Shown here in pieces: positions 1 through 9,608 of a stretch of DNA of 64,000 nucleotides (positions are counted from its first letter, which is position 1; each line of letters opens with the position of its first letter). Below the pieces are notes generated by a model, which had not been told where the DNA came from, searched no databases, and saw nothing but the letters and a program-made list of their open reading frames with translations. Source of the DNA: Fervidobacterium changbaicum (GTDB taxonomy: Bacteria; Thermotogota; Thermotogae; Thermotogales; Fervidobacteriaceae); NCBI RefSeq assembly GCF_004117075.1, contig NZ_CP026721.1, positions 372,001 to 436,000 on the forward strand, in the 5' to 3' direction. The position numbers and the translations under genes were made by a program.

Positions 1-32
1 CCAAGAATTTTTGATTAAATATCACTGATATG

Positions 33-50
33 TTCGGTAACGTTACCGAA
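33..50. promoter_or_regulatory. LacI-family operator upstream of the galactoside operon
   Basis: Perfect 18-bp palindrome TTCGGTAACGTTACCGAA with the central CG typical of LacI/GalR operators. It lies about 80 bp upstream of the GH42 gene, whose next gene is a LacI-family regulator, so autoregulation of the operon is the simplest reading. A possible -10 (TATAAA) lies at 99-104, but no convincing -35 was found. Confidence 0.75.
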
Positions 51-130
51 TAATATTGAAAAAGTACTTGGGCATGGCTTAACTTAGAGATGAGGACGTA
101 TAAAATAAAGATTTTGAGGAGGTTATTAAC

Positions 131-1987
131 ATGGACATTTATGGTGCTGATTATTATCCTGAACACTGGGACAAGTCATATTGGACAAAGCACATTGAGT
201 TGATGAAAGCGTACGGTATTGAATGGGTGAGAATAGGCGAATTCATGTGGAGTGTAGTTGAACCAAAAGACGGTGAGTTTGATTTCTCTTTGCTCGATGA
301 GGCAATAGAACTTCTTAGTAAAAACGGTATCAAAATAATTCTGGGAACGCCAACAGCAACTCCTCCAGCATGGCTCATCAATAAGTACCCTGAAATTCTT
401 CCAAAGGATTGGGGAGGAAGGACAAGAGGGTTCGGAAGTCGAAGACATTACTCGTTGAATTCCAAAGTGTACTTGGATTATGCGTTGAGAATAGTCGAAC
501 AATACGCATCAAGGTATGGCGACACAATTGATCTTTGGCAGATCGACAATGAATTTGGATGCCACGGCACCACGTACAGTTTTACCGACGATGACCTTAA
601 GGCCTTCCGAGAATGGTTGAAAGAAAAATATGGAACACTTGAGAACCTGAACAAACGTTGGGGAACGGTTTTCTGGAGTCAAACGTACAACGACTGGGAT
701 GAGATAGTTTTCCCAATAAACACTCCAACATTTGAGAATCCTCACCAAATGCTTGATATTTACAGATTCATGTCCGATAGTTCTATAAGGTTCCTAAGAA
801 TGCAAGTTGAACTGATTAGGAAATACTCTGCAAAGCCGATAACGCATAATTTTATGGTTGATTTCATGGATTTGGACTACCGAAAGATGGCTAAGTATAT
901 CGATTTTGTCTCATGGGATAACTACATTGCAACTGAAGAATACGATCCTTTAAGACAATCGGCGAATCATTCTCTGATGAGATCACTTAAACATCAGCCG
1001 TTCTTGGTTATAGAACAGCAACCTGGAAGGGTGAACTGGAGGCAGGTTAACAATAACTACAAGCCCGAATACCTCGCAATGTGGACCAAGCAAGCGTATC
1101 TGAACGGAGCTATGGGAGTTATGCCGTTTCGGTTTGAACAAATCCGTTTTGGAGCTGAGCAATACCATGCGGGTTTACTGGACTACAACGGAAGACCAAC
1201 GAAAAGATTGGAAGCTTATTCACAGGTTCGCAACGAAACTTCTGGAATATTGTATCCAGAACCGGAAGTAGCAATTTACTTCGATTATGAAAATGAATGG
1301 ATACACAGAATAAACCACCTGAATCGAAATTTCAGATATTGGGATGCACTTGTGGATATCTACAAAGCTGTTAAGAACTTGGGATACAACGTGGAATTCG
1401 TATTCAAAGATGATGAAATAGACAGGTACGACGTTCTAATAATTCCTTATGCCTCGTACATTTCTGAATCCTTCACCGAAAAAGTAAGAAAGTTCAATGG
1501 CCCCGTTTATATGACAGCGATGTCTGGAATAAAGGATGAGTACAACTGGATTACTGAGAGGATGCCTTGGAACCTTATTGACGAATTCGGGATCGAGGTT
1601 ACAGACTTTGGTGCAATCACAAGCGATGAGGCGTATGTTTTTGCACAACCTGTTACAACAACCTTCTGGAAAGACGAAATAGAAGTTGGCAACGCGAAAG
1701 TTATCGGATGCTTTAAAGATGGAAGTCCATTTATAACGGTCAAAGGTAACCGTTACTATGTGGGGGCTGTTCTCGATGAATACGGTTGGAAGTTGTTATT
1801 GTCCGAAGTTCTGAAGCCAAGGATTTCTGGATACGGTTATGAAATAACAAATGTAAACGAAGATGGTGCCAACAAGACATACGTTTTGAACATATTACCA
1901 AATGAAACTAAGATATATATCGATGGTCAATTACAAACGCTGGCACCATTTCAACTTAGGCTTACCATTAGACAAGAGAATTTCTAG
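131..1987 (+). CDS. GH42 beta-galactosidase
   Basis: Cytosolic beta-galactosidase of glycoside hydrolase family 42 that releases galactose from beta-galactosides, the first step of the downstream galactose pathway. The 618-residue protein has no signal peptide. The N-terminal TIM barrel opens with GADYYPEHW. The acid/base Glu is E141 in QIDNEFG and the nucleophile is E295 in FLVIEQQPG. The C-terminal half matches the trimerisation and beta-sandwich domains of the family. The start is fixed by a strong GAGGAGGT 7 nt upstream. It heads the operon GH42-lacI-GH36-galT-galK-aldolase. The exact glycosidic linkage preferred cannot be read from sequence. Confidence 0.93.
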   Translation: MDIYGADYYPEHWDKSYWTKHIELMKAYGIEWVRIGEFMWSVVEPKDGEFDFSLLDEAIELLSKNGIKIILGTPTATPPAWLINKYPEILPKDWGGRTRGFGSRRHYSLNSKVYLDYALRIVEQYASRYGDTIDLWQIDNEFGCHGTTYSFTDDDLKAFREWLKEKYGTLENLNKRWGTVFWSQTYNDWDEIVFPINTPTFENPHQMLDIYRFMSDSSIRFLRMQVELIRKYSAKPITHNFMVDFMDLDYRKMAKYIDFVSWDNYIATEEYDPLRQSANHSLMRSLKHQPFLVIEQQPGRVNWRQVNNNYKPEYLAMWTKQAYLNGAMGVMPFRFEQIRFGAEQYHAGLLDYNGRPTKRLEAYSQVRNETSGILYPEPEVAIYFDYENEWIHRINHLNRNFRYWDALVDIYKAVKNLGYNVEFVFKDDEIDRYDVLIIPYASYISESFTEKVRKFNGPVYMTAMSGIKDEYNWITERMPWNLIDEFGIEVTDFGAITSDEAYVFAQPVTTTFWKDEIEVGNAKVIGCFKDGSPFITVKGNRYYVGAVLDEYGWKLLLSEVLKPRISGYGYEITNVNEDGANKTYVLNILPNETKIYIDGQLQTLAPFQLRLTIRQENF

Positions 1988-1998
1988 GGGTGATGCAT

Positions 1999-2997
1999 TT
2001 GAAGAAATTCGTTACCATACGTGATGTTGCTAAAGCAGCCGGTGTTTCGATAAACACAGTGTCCAGAGCACTCAACAATAAACCTGATATAAACAAGGAA
2101 ACGAAAGAGAAAGTTCTGAAAGTAGCCAAGGAACTTGGGTACATAAAGGATGCTACCGCAACATCCCTAAGATACGGATTGACAAAAGTTATAGGCGTAA
2201 TCTTAGAAGATAGTTCGAATCCATTTTATTCAGAAGTACTCAAGGCGGTAGAGATGGCAGCACGAAGACGAGGCTTCAACGTCATATTCATGAACACGGA
2301 AAAAGATTACGAATTAGAGGAAGAAGCTGTGAGAACTATGCTCAGTAGGAGGGTCGATGGAATTATCATTGCTCCTACGCAAGAAAAGAGTGGAGATATA
2401 CAACTGCTCATGAAAGCCTCTGTTCCATTTGTAATTCTTGGTGTTCACTTTGATGAGATTGAACTGCCAGAGGTTTACAGTAATGATGTCAGGGGGAGCT
2501 ACTTGGCAGTGAGCCATCTGATCGAAAGAGGCAGGAAAAAGATAGTCTACCTCAGCGGATTTTTGTACAAATCGGTTGCGCGAATGAGACTCGAGGGCTA
2601 CAGAAAAGCTCTTCATGAACACCTGATCCCATTTGACCAAAGCTACGTCTTTGAGGTCGAAGAAGGTGTGGAGAACTCGTATCGAAAGATGATTGAAATC
2701 ATAGAATCAGGGTTGGAGTTCGATGGGGTATTTTGTTTCAACGATATTTCTGCAATCGGTGCAATTCAAGCACTCCGAGAAAAGGGTTATCTTGTTCCGA
2801 AAGACGTATCAGTTGTTGGATACGACGACATCGCTTTTGCTCACTTCATACAGCCGAGGCTGACAACCGTTCGTATAGATAAGCAAAGAGAAGGTGAGCA
2901 GGCGTTTGAATTGCTTTACGAGATGATCAAAAGAAAAGAAATCGTAAACAAACAAATAGTATTGGATGTGGAACTTGTTGTAAGGGAGACGACATAA
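1999..2997 (+). CDS. LacI-family transcriptional regulator of the galactose operon
   Basis: One-component repressor of about 332 residues. An N-terminal LacI helix-turn-helix (TIRDVAKAAGVSINTVSRAL) is followed by a periplasmic-binding-protein-like sensor domain (GVILEDSSNPFYSEV onward). The start is uncertain between GTG 1990, ATG 1993 and TTG 1999; TTG 1999 is preferred because AGGGGTGA at 1986-1993 is well spaced only for it. It lies 11 nt after the GH42 stop, inside the operon it probably controls through the palindrome at 33-50. The likely inducer is galactose or a galactoside, inferred from context. Confidence 0.9.
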   Translation: MKKFVTIRDVAKAAGVSINTVSRALNNKPDINKETKEKVLKVAKELGYIKDATATSLRYGLTKVIGVILEDSSNPFYSEVLKAVEMAARRRGFNVIFMNTEKDYELEEEAVRTMLSRRVDGIIIAPTQEKSGDIQLLMKASVPFVILGVHFDEIELPEVYSNDVRGSYLAVSHLIERGRKKIVYLSGFLYKSVARMRLEGYRKALHEHLIPFDQSYVFEVEEGVENSYRKMIEIIESGLEFDGVFCFNDISAIGAIQALREKGYLVPKDVSVVGYDDIAFAHFIQPRLTTVRIDKQREGEQAFELLYEMIKRKEIVNKQIVLDVELVVRETT

Positions 2998-3025
2998 TGA
3001 TCTATTTCAAAGGAGTGTGAGAAGA

Positions 3026-4693
3026 ATGTATGTATCAAGCCTGAGTGAAATCCGTAAAATAATGGGCTATCGTCAGTGTGACGGTTACGAAATACTCTTA
3101 GAAGTTTCGAAGATTCCTTCAGGATACAAAATTACAGGAGAAGTGAAGGGAAGAGTTGATGATGTTGAACTTTTCTCGTTTCCAAGACCAGACAAAGTTC
3201 TTGTAAACAATTGGCAATCTTGGGGACCGGCAAGAGTAATCACAAAGGAGTTTAAGCTTGATTTCCCAAAAGAACTGATTCAAAAATTCGGTTTCAGTGC
3301 ATCGATAATGCCTGAAGTTTATTTTAACAACCTTATCAGTGATTATTTCATAGCTTCAGAAGAATTTGTAATAGGTGCTCTGAAATCCCAAATAGGACAT
3401 GTTTATTTTAGACTCAACGATGATAACGTATCTGTTCATTCAAGATACTTCGGTAAAACGTTCCATGAATGGACACCTATTGAGCCAGTGGTTATCCTAA
3501 ATCTCGCTCCAGACGATGGACTTTTCTACTACGCTGAATTAATCGCTAAAGAAAACGATATTGCCTTTTCATCCCATAATCCTATTGGCTGGTCAAGTTG
3601 GTATCAATATTATCTTGATTATGACTACCAAAAGATGGTTTCCGACTTAGATAAATCAAAAGAACTAGATCTGGGCTATGAGGTTTTCCAAATAGATGAT
3701 GCGTGGGAAGTCGACATCGGAGATTGGATACCAAACGAAAAGTTCCCAAGTCTGAAAGAAATGGCCGATAAGATAGCATCATACGGTTACAAGCCTGGTA
3801 TATGGCTAGCACCTTTCAGTATCTCTGAAACTTCAAGCGTGTTTAAAAACCATCCTGACTGGCTTGTTAAGGATGAATATGGCCTGCCTGTTGTTGCATA
3901 CGAAAACTGGAACAAGAAGATTTATGCACTTGACACAACACATCCTGAGGCAATTGAATGGTTGAGGAAACTTTTTATTACATTAAAAGAAAGCGGATTT
4001 GATTACTTCAAGATTGACTTTCTTTTCGCAGGAGCGATCCAAGGTAGAAGATATGCAGAGAACACTTCTCCAGTTGAAGCGTACAGAAACGGGTTAAAGG
4101 TTATTCGAGAAGCCGTGGGAGATTCATTTGTGCTCGGTTGCGGTGCACCACTACTACCAAGTGTCGGTTTTGTTGATGGTATGCGTATTGGAGCCGATAC
4201 AGCTCCTTACTGGGATCCAAATGCACCGGATATAGGCTATCCAAATGCATATTACGCTCTTAGAAATGTAATCACCCGCGCTTTTATGAACAATATTTTG
4301 TGGTGGAACGACCCAGATTGCCTTATGCTTAGAAAAGAAGATACGCAAATCAACGATGCTCAAAGAGAACTCTACACTTTGGTTTCTTTATTCCTAGACA
4401 ATATGATAATTCAAAGCGACAATCTCTCGTACGAAATTGACATGAAACTCTGGAAACTTATCAAGAAGTATAAAACCTACGGACGTAGGAGATTCAAAAT
4501 CAAAGGTCTAATTGACGGAAAATATACAATAACAAGTTGCGGAGTAAACGGTTGTGATGAAGTGATTATTGAAGAACTTACTATCCCACAATACATGGTC
4601 AGTTACGATACACCGAGGGTCGAACTGAAAAAGATAGTAGAAAAGAGGACAGACGGCAGAACTTTCAATTACTATGAAGAAACACATCAGTAG
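3026..4693 (+). CDS. galA: GH36 alpha-galactosidase, short Thermotoga type
   Basis: Alpha-galactosidase of family GH36 that removes alpha-1,6-linked galactose from melibiose and raffinose-type sugars. At 555 residues it matches the compact Thermotoga maritima GalA (552) rather than the usual bacterial enzyme of about 720. An N-terminal beta-domain is followed by a TIM barrel (GWSSWYQYY, QIDDAWE). The nucleophile is D331 in YFKIDFLFAG and the acid/base is D391 in RIGADTAPYW; their spacing equals that of T. maritima D327 and D387. ATG 3026 is chosen because AAAGGAG at 3009-3015 is 10 nt upstream; the in-frame GTG at 3017 is too close. Cytosolic, no signal peptide. Confidence 0.93.
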   Translation: MYVSSLSEIRKIMGYRQCDGYEILLEVSKIPSGYKITGEVKGRVDDVELFSFPRPDKVLVNNWQSWGPARVITKEFKLDFPKELIQKFGFSASIMPEVYFNNLISDYFIASEEFVIGALKSQIGHVYFRLNDDNVSVHSRYFGKTFHEWTPIEPVVILNLAPDDGLFYYAELIAKENDIAFSSHNPIGWSSWYQYYLDYDYQKMVSDLDKSKELDLGYEVFQIDDAWEVDIGDWIPNEKFPSLKEMADKIASYGYKPGIWLAPFSISETSSVFKNHPDWLVKDEYGLPVVAYENWNKKIYALDTTHPEAIEWLRKLFITLKESGFDYFKIDFLFAGAIQGRRYAENTSPVEAYRNGLKVIREAVGDSFVLGCGAPLLPSVGFVDGMRIGADTAPYWDPNAPDIGYPNAYYALRNVITRAFMNNILWWNDPDCLMLRKEDTQINDAQRELYTLVSLFLDNMIIQSDNLSYEIDMKLWKLIKKYKTYGRRRFKIKGLIDGKYTITSCGVNGCDEVIIEELTIPQYMVSYDTPRVELKKIVEKRTDGRTFNYYEETHQ

Positions 4694-4717
4694 TATAGCG
4701 AAGGACGGTGAGGAGCG

Positions 4718-5671
4718 ATGATGGAACGCAGGTGGAATTTACTTACAGGTGAATGGGTCATGGTTTCCGCCTTCACGCAGGCAAGGCCAACAAACCCGAC
4801 GAACTTCTGCCCGCTTTGTCCCGGTGGTGACGAATTCGAAGGTGATTACGATTTGGTATCATTTGATAATAGATATCCATCAATGAAATTGGATGCTCCT
4901 GAAGTTGAAAGCGAAGGTATATATCAAAAAGCTCGTTCAAATGGAAAATGTGAGGTCGTTGTCTACACGATCGACCATGAGAGTGCAATGAGCATGATGC
5001 CTATCCATCAGATTGAAAAGTTAATCCGAATGTGGGCTGATAGGTACCTTGATTTAGCGCAGAACAGGTTCATAAAGTACGTCTTCATATTTGAGAACCG
5101 AGGGAAAGAAGTTGGAGCAACTCTGCCACATCCGCACGGGCAGTTGTATGCATTTCCATTTATTCCCAAACGTATAGAAGCCAAATTGCAAGCACTGGCA
5201 AAATATTATGACGAAAACGGAAGATGCGCAGTCTGTGATATAGTTGATAGTGAGGTAAAATTCGAAAAGAGAATAATATATGAAAACGAATCTTTCATTG
5301 CACTCGTTCCATTTTACGCACGCTGGCCTTACGAAGTTCACATATATCCAAAAAGGCACGTAAGCACGATTGTAGAGCTTACAAACATCGAAAGATATCA
5401 CTTGTCAAAAGCCCTAAAAGTTGTTACAATGAAGTATGATTTGCTATTTAAGCAAGCATTTCCTTACATGATGATGCTTTTCCAAGCGCCAGTCAACGAT
5501 ATCAGCTATTCACATGCGTTTCATTTCCATATAGAATTCAACCCTGTCAAGCGCGACAAAGATAAAATCAAATGGATGGCAAGTGTCGAGACCGGAACGT
5601 GGGCATTCATCAATCCGAAAATTCCAGAGGAAGCTGCAAAAGAACTGAGAAATGTGGAGGTTGAGGTGTGA
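4718..5671 (+). CDS. galT: Galactose-1-phosphate uridylyltransferase
   Basis: Leloir pathway enzyme that exchanges UMP between UDP-glucose and galactose-1-phosphate. The 317-residue protein carries the HIT-superfamily nucleophile motif HPHGQ (His140 is the equivalent of the catalytic second His) and CPLC (31-34) and CAVC pairs fitting the structural metal site. Two adjacent ATG codons (4718, 4721) follow GGTGAGGAG; the first is used. Its stop is separated from the galK start by one base, which implies translational coupling. Confidence 0.95.
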   Translation: MMERRWNLLTGEWVMVSAFTQARPTNPTNFCPLCPGGDEFEGDYDLVSFDNRYPSMKLDAPEVESEGIYQKARSNGKCEVVVYTIDHESAMSMMPIHQIEKLIRMWADRYLDLAQNRFIKYVFIFENRGKEVGATLPHPHGQLYAFPFIPKRIEAKLQALAKYYDENGRCAVCDIVDSEVKFEKRIIYENESFIALVPFYARWPYEVHIYPKRHVSTIVELTNIERYHLSKALKVVTMKYDLLFKQAFPYMMMLFQAPVNDISYSHAFHFHIEFNPVKRDKDKIKWMASVETGTWAFINPKIPEEAAKELRNVEVEV

Positions 5672-5672
5672 T

Positions 5673-6743
5673 ATGGGGGATAACAAAATAGTGATTTACT
5701 CACCGGGGCGCGCGAATCTCATTGGTGAACACACGGACTATAACGATGGGTTCGTACTGCCGTTTGCCATAAAGCGCTATATAAAGATAGAGATTGAACC
5801 ATCAAAAAGGTTTAAGGTATTTTCCCAGCAGTTGAAAAAGGGAATAGAATTCGATACACCAACGAAGACAAACTCTTGGGCAGACTATGTAATAGGCATG
5901 ATTGTGAAATTGCAAGAACATGGCTACCGAGTGGAACCGTTCACAATGCACGTTGATTCTGACCTCCCAATGGGTGCTGGGCTGTCGAGCTCTGCCGCTT
6001 TAGAAGTGGGGGCAGGGTATGCAATTTCCCAAATGATGGGTTATGAGATAAACCGCGAAGAGCTGGCCAAAATCGCACACGAGTGTGAAGTGGAGTTCGT
6101 TGGTGTACGTTGCGGGATAATGGACCAGTACACTGTTGCACTATCAAAAGAAGACCATGCTCTCTTTATTGATACGATGACAAGAGAATACAAATACGTC
6201 CCTCTACGCCTTGATGATACCAAACTCTACCTTATCAATTCCGGTGTTAAGCACGAATTAGGCTCGTCCGAGTACAACAAGAGAAGACATGAATGTGAAC
6301 TTTCACTTCAGGCAATGGGTAAGTCTTCGTTCAGGGAAGTAACACTCGAAGATGTTGAGAAAATCCAAGATCCCGTATTGAAAAAACGCGCATTGCACGT
6401 TGTTACTGAAAATGCAAGGGTATTGAAAACACTGACTGCACTCGAAGATGACAATTTGGTTCTTGTCGGAAAATACCTCTATGAATCACATTACAGCCTA
6501 AAAGATAATTACGAAGTTTCCTGCGAAGAAATTGATTTTCTTATCGAAAAACTCAGAGAATATTCAAACGTTTTAGGTGCAAGAATAGTGGGAGCAGGCT
6601 TTGGCGGAAGCATTATTGTACTTGCGAAAGGCAACTTTGAAAGCATATTTGAAAAAGTGGCAGCATCTTACAGAGTAAAATTTGGAATCTCACCAACTCT
6701 ATTAAACGTTGAGACCAGCAACGGGGTACACAGGGTGTTGTAA
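5673..6743 (+). CDS. galK: Galactokinase
   Basis: GHMP-family kinase that phosphorylates galactose at C1 with ATP and supplies GalT. The 356-residue protein contains the galactokinase signature GRANLIGEHTDYNDGF, the ATP loop PMGAGLSSSAALEV and the C-terminal GHMP motif GAGFGGS. ATG 5673 follows GAGGTGTG that overlaps the end of galT; an upstream in-frame ATG at 5652 lies within galT and would add seven residues before the conserved start. No UDP-galactose epimerase is present in the window, so galE must be elsewhere. Confidence 0.95.
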   Translation: MGDNKIVIYSPGRANLIGEHTDYNDGFVLPFAIKRYIKIEIEPSKRFKVFSQQLKKGIEFDTPTKTNSWADYVIGMIVKLQEHGYRVEPFTMHVDSDLPMGAGLSSSAALEVGAGYAISQMMGYEINREELAKIAHECEVEFVGVRCGIMDQYTVALSKEDHALFIDTMTREYKYVPLRLDDTKLYLINSGVKHELGSSEYNKRRHECELSLQAMGKSSFREVTLEDVEKIQDPVLKKRALHVVTENARVLKTLTALEDDNLVLVGKYLYESHYSLKDNYEVSCEEIDFLIEKLREYSNVLGARIVGAGFGGSIIVLAKGNFESIFEKVAASYRVKFGISPTLLNVETSNGVHRVL

Positions 6744-6781
6744 AATAATTTATCAATTCAAAATTTGAAAGGGGAAAGCAA

Positions 6782-7450
6782 ATGGCTAAGAGAAAGGTAG
6801 AAAAATTCTCATTCGATTACGACATTGCTGCATCAATAATCGACTACGCACGTAAAGTTTCCGAAGAAGGTCTAACGAAAGGTACATGGGGGAATATAAG
6901 CGTTAGAGATGGTGGGTACATATACATTACACCTTCAGGCTTTCCCTACGATAAATTGACACCTAAACATATCACCGTTGTGGATTCCAAAGGTAATAAA
7001 GTCTACGGTGAATTAGCTCCTTCTTCAGAGTTACCACTCCACATCGAAATCTATGATAAGAGAGCAGACGTACACGCCGTAATTCACACGCATCCTATTT
7101 ATTCTACAATAGTCTCTATAACTTTACAGGAAATCCCGCCAATTGTTGAAGATGCGGTCATGATTCTTGGTGAACGCCTTTTTGTCTCGGAATACGCGCT
7201 CCCGGGGACGAAAGAACTCGCTAAAAATGCTGTAAAGTCACTCGGAGACAACCACTGCGTCTTTCTAAAAAACCACGGCCTTGTGGCCGTGGGTGAGAAC
7301 CTACATGAGGCATTCGTTGCAACACTCGTTGCCGAAAAGACTGCACAGATATACATCGAAGCACTCAAAATTGGAAATGTTTCAGTCTTACCATCCGAGC
7401 ATGCAAGAGTACTGAGAGAAAAGTATCTTAAATCGTACAGGCAAAAGTGA
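6782..7450 (+). CDS. Class II aldolase/epimerase family protein (FucA/AraD-like)
   Basis: Zinc-dependent class II aldolase of 222 residues. It has GTWGNISVRD (phosphate binding), SSELPLHIEIY with the Glu equivalent to FucA Glu73, the metal-binding IHTHP, and KNHGLVAVGE with the third zinc His. The retained Glu favours an aldolase such as fuculose-1-phosphate aldolase, but ribulose-5-phosphate 4-epimerase cannot be excluded. It starts 38 bp after galK with SD GAAAGGGG and ends 2 bp from the convergent pyrE. Its role next to a complete Leloir set is unclear; it might handle another sugar released with galactose. Confidence 0.82.
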   Translation: MAKRKVEKFSFDYDIAASIIDYARKVSEEGLTKGTWGNISVRDGGYIYITPSGFPYDKLTPKHITVVDSKGNKVYGELAPSSELPLHIEIYDKRADVHAVIHTHPIYSTIVSITLQEIPPIVEDAVMILGERLFVSEYALPGTKELAKNAVKSLGDNHCVFLKNHGLVAVGENLHEAFVATLVAEKTAQIYIEALKIGNVSVLPSEHARVLREKYLKSYRQK

Positions 7451-7452
7451 TC

Positions 7453-8067
7453 TCACTTCGCGTTCATCTTCCTGCTCCCAGGTTTTACGGCAGGAATTCC
7501 GGACTTGCAAAGTGGACAATCCTCAGGCTTATAAGTGGGGAAGTCGAACTTCACCAAGTAGAAGTAAGGCTTCCCTTTAAATTTTTCGTTTAGATTTTCA
7601 AATGGATTCTCCATTCCTGACCTATTGATAACACTTGCGAATCCCACTATTTGCCCACCGGAACTTTCCACCACTTCTACAACTTCAAGTGTTGACTTAC
7701 CTGTTGTAACCACATCTTCGACGACAAGCACATTCTCTTTTTCGTGTATTTCAAACCCTCTGCGCAGTTTCATGATATTATCTTCCCGTTCTGTAAAAAT
7801 CGCCCGTGATTTCAGCTTTCTGCTCACCTCGTAAGCTACAATAACACCACCAAGCGCAGGTCCAACAACGACATCGACCTTCACTCCAGCATCTAACACC
7901 TTTTTGGCTATTAATTCGCCAATTTCTTCACCGTATTCTGGATACTCAAAGACCTTTGCACATTGTACATAATTTGTTGAGTGCAGTCCAGAAGAGAGTA
8001 TGAAATGTCCTTCCAACAAAGCCCCGGTTATCCTGAGGATTTCCAAAACTCTTTGTGTTACTTCCAT
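7453..8067 (-). CDS. pyrE: Orotate phosphoribosyltransferase
   Basis: Fifth step of UMP synthesis: joins orotate to PRPP to give OMP. The 204-residue protein has the PRPP-binding motif VVEDVVTTGKST and the GPALGG loop. The C-terminal tail carries CPLC, which could bind a metal and is absent from enterobacterial PyrE. The start overlaps the pyrF stop by 10 bp, with AAGGTGA upstream, showing coupling. Last gene of pyrCKDFE. Confidence 0.94.
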   Translation of the reverse strand: MEVTQRVLEILRITGALLEGHFILSSGLHSTNYVQCAKVFEYPEYGEEIGELIAKKVLDAGVKVDVVVGPALGGVIVAYEVSRKLKSRAIFTEREDNIMKLRRGFEIHEKENVLVVEDVVTTGKSTLEVVEVVESSGGQIVGFASVINRSGMENPFENLNEKFKGKPYFYLVKFDFPTYKPEDCPLCKSGIPAVKPGSRKMNAK

Positions 8068-8726
8068 AATTTCACCTTCTCTTTGATAAACTCAATTTTC
8101 TCTCTTGGGTCTTTTGCTTTATAGACTTCTCGTCCAAGCACAGCAAAGTTTGCAACTCCAAATATGTCCCACAGCGATACAACATCTTTTTGGTCGTCCT
8201 TTGACTGCTCCATTCTAATGCCTGGAACAAGTATCGCACCACCTATTTTGCTGCGCATCTTTAATGCCCATGTTCCAGGTAGAACAAACGAAGAGCCAAG
8301 TCTCGAAAGCCCTATGATAACATTTTCAAAATCTTCTAGCCTTCCAGGTAGTGATGTGAGCTTAATAACGGAGAATATCATCTTATCGGTAGAATCGAGC
8401 GCCGCCTTCACACTTTCTATACCTGCATTTGCATGGACCGTAAAACCAACGATGGCTGGATGATCCCACGCTCTTATAGACCTTGCAACTGTTGATGGAA
8501 TATCAGAAAACTTTAGGTCCAGAATCACCTTGTAACCTTTATCGTAGAAGTAATCTAAGACCCTCTTTCCTTGGACAGCGAGATTGTGACCTACTTTAAC
8601 ACAGTCGAAACTTCCGAACTTTTCAATAAACCCGATTGGATCTTCCATATCGAGGCTTAAAACAGGTTCGGTAACGACCCTTACTTTAGTATGCTGTGCA
8701 GCATTCGTACTAACCAACGTAAACAT
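8058..8726 (-). CDS. pyrF: Orotidine 5'-phosphate decarboxylase
   Basis: Final step of UMP synthesis: decarboxylates OMP. TIM-barrel protein of 222 residues with the catalytic DLKFSDIPSTV segment (the D-x-K-x-x-D-I motif). ATG 8726 is chosen because GGGAGGTG lies 6-7 nt upstream; a start at 8741 would add five residues and use no visible ribosome binding site. It lies between pyrD and pyrE. Confidence 0.93.
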   Translation of the reverse strand: MFTLVSTNAAQHTKVRVVTEPVLSLDMEDPIGFIEKFGSFDCVKVGHNLAVQGKRVLDYFYDKGYKVILDLKFSDIPSTVARSIRAWDHPAIVGFTVHANAGIESVKAALDSTDKMIFSVIKLTSLPGRLEDFENVIIGLSRLGSSFVLPGTWALKMRSKIGGAILVPGIRMEQSKDDQKDVVSLWDIFGVANFAVLGREVYKAKDPREKIEFIKEKVKLWK

Positions 8727-8768
8727 ACAAACACCTCCCACAGAATTTGAGATTCTATCTCCCTCGCA

Positions 8769-9608
8769 CTATCTGGAGAATTCTTTACCCATTTCATTCA
8801 ACACCGATTCATCGTGAAAGAGCGCACTACCGACACTTACGGCATTTGCACCAAATCTCAACATCTCACGCACTTGTTCTGGTGCGTAAACTCCTCCAGA
8901 GGCGATGATGTAAATATCTGGCAGAGCTTTTCTCACCTCGTACACAGCCCTAAGAGCGATAGGATAAAGAGCAGGACCTGATAGACCGCCCAATACCGTT
9001 TGTCCTTCACTATTAACCATAAGCCCACGGATTGTATTAATAACCGTTACTCCATCCCATCCTTCGCTACTAACAATCCTCGCCATCTCTTCCACAAATC
9101 CGCTTTCAATACCCAGTTTTGCAATGATAAATGCATCTGTTTCTGTTCTTATCGCTTTTAGCAATCTGCGCCACTCTTCTCTATCCACCATTATCGAAAG
9201 CCCTCCGTGGTGCACATTAGGGCAGGAGAAATTGTATTCTACAGCTATGAACTTATCCAAGAATGGTCTGCAAAGCTTTGTTATTTCAACGTATTCATCG
9301 AAAGAATCTCCTCCAAGGCTTAAAATTAGTGGTACTATTGAAGCCAATTTATCAATTGTCCCATCTTCAACCATTTTTCGTAAACCATCAAATCCCGGAT
9401 TTTCCAAGCCAATGCGGTTGATCAAAAATTCTTTTGAAGCGTACATCCTCGGTGGCTTATTACCCGATTTAGGATTGAGCGTTACAGTCTTTAAAGTATA
9501 GGCTCCAACGTACGACCAGTCCACGGAGCTAACATTGAGGTACTCACCAAATCCGCCAGGACCTGATGCAATCACAATGGGTGTTCTTAAATTTAGTGCC
9601 TTGCCCAT
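8769..9608 (-). CDS. pyrD: Dihydroorotate dehydrogenase B, catalytic subunit
   Basis: FMN-containing class 1B dihydroorotate dehydrogenase, which makes orotate and passes electrons to PyrK. The 279-residue protein has the active-site Cys segment FSCPNVHHGG, a conserved GLENPGFDG loop and the FMN-phosphate region IASGGV and GSALFHD. It overlaps pyrK by 16 bp. Pairing with PyrK indicates the NAD-linked heterotetramer, not the quinone or fumarate forms. Confidence 0.94.
   Translation of the reverse strand: MGKALNLRTPIVIASGPGGFGEYLNVSSVDWSYVGAYTLKTVTLNPKSGNKPPRMYASKEFLINRIGLENPGFDGLRKMVEDGTIDKLASIVPLILSLGGDSFDEYVEITKLCRPFLDKFIAVEYNFSCPNVHHGGLSIMVDREEWRRLLKAIRTETDAFIIAKLGIESGFVEEMARIVSSEGWDGVTVINTIRGLMVNSEGQTVLGGLSGPALYPIALRAVYEVRKALPDIYIIASGGVYAPEQVREMLRFGANAVSVGSALFHDESVLNEMGKEFSR

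Noticed and set aside
7273-7292. Perfect 8-bp inverted repeat CCACGGCC-TTGT-GGCCGTGG that looks like a regulatory hairpin
   Set aside because: It lies inside the aldolase gene over the conserved NHGLVAVGE motif and has no T run; codon choice for that motif explains it.
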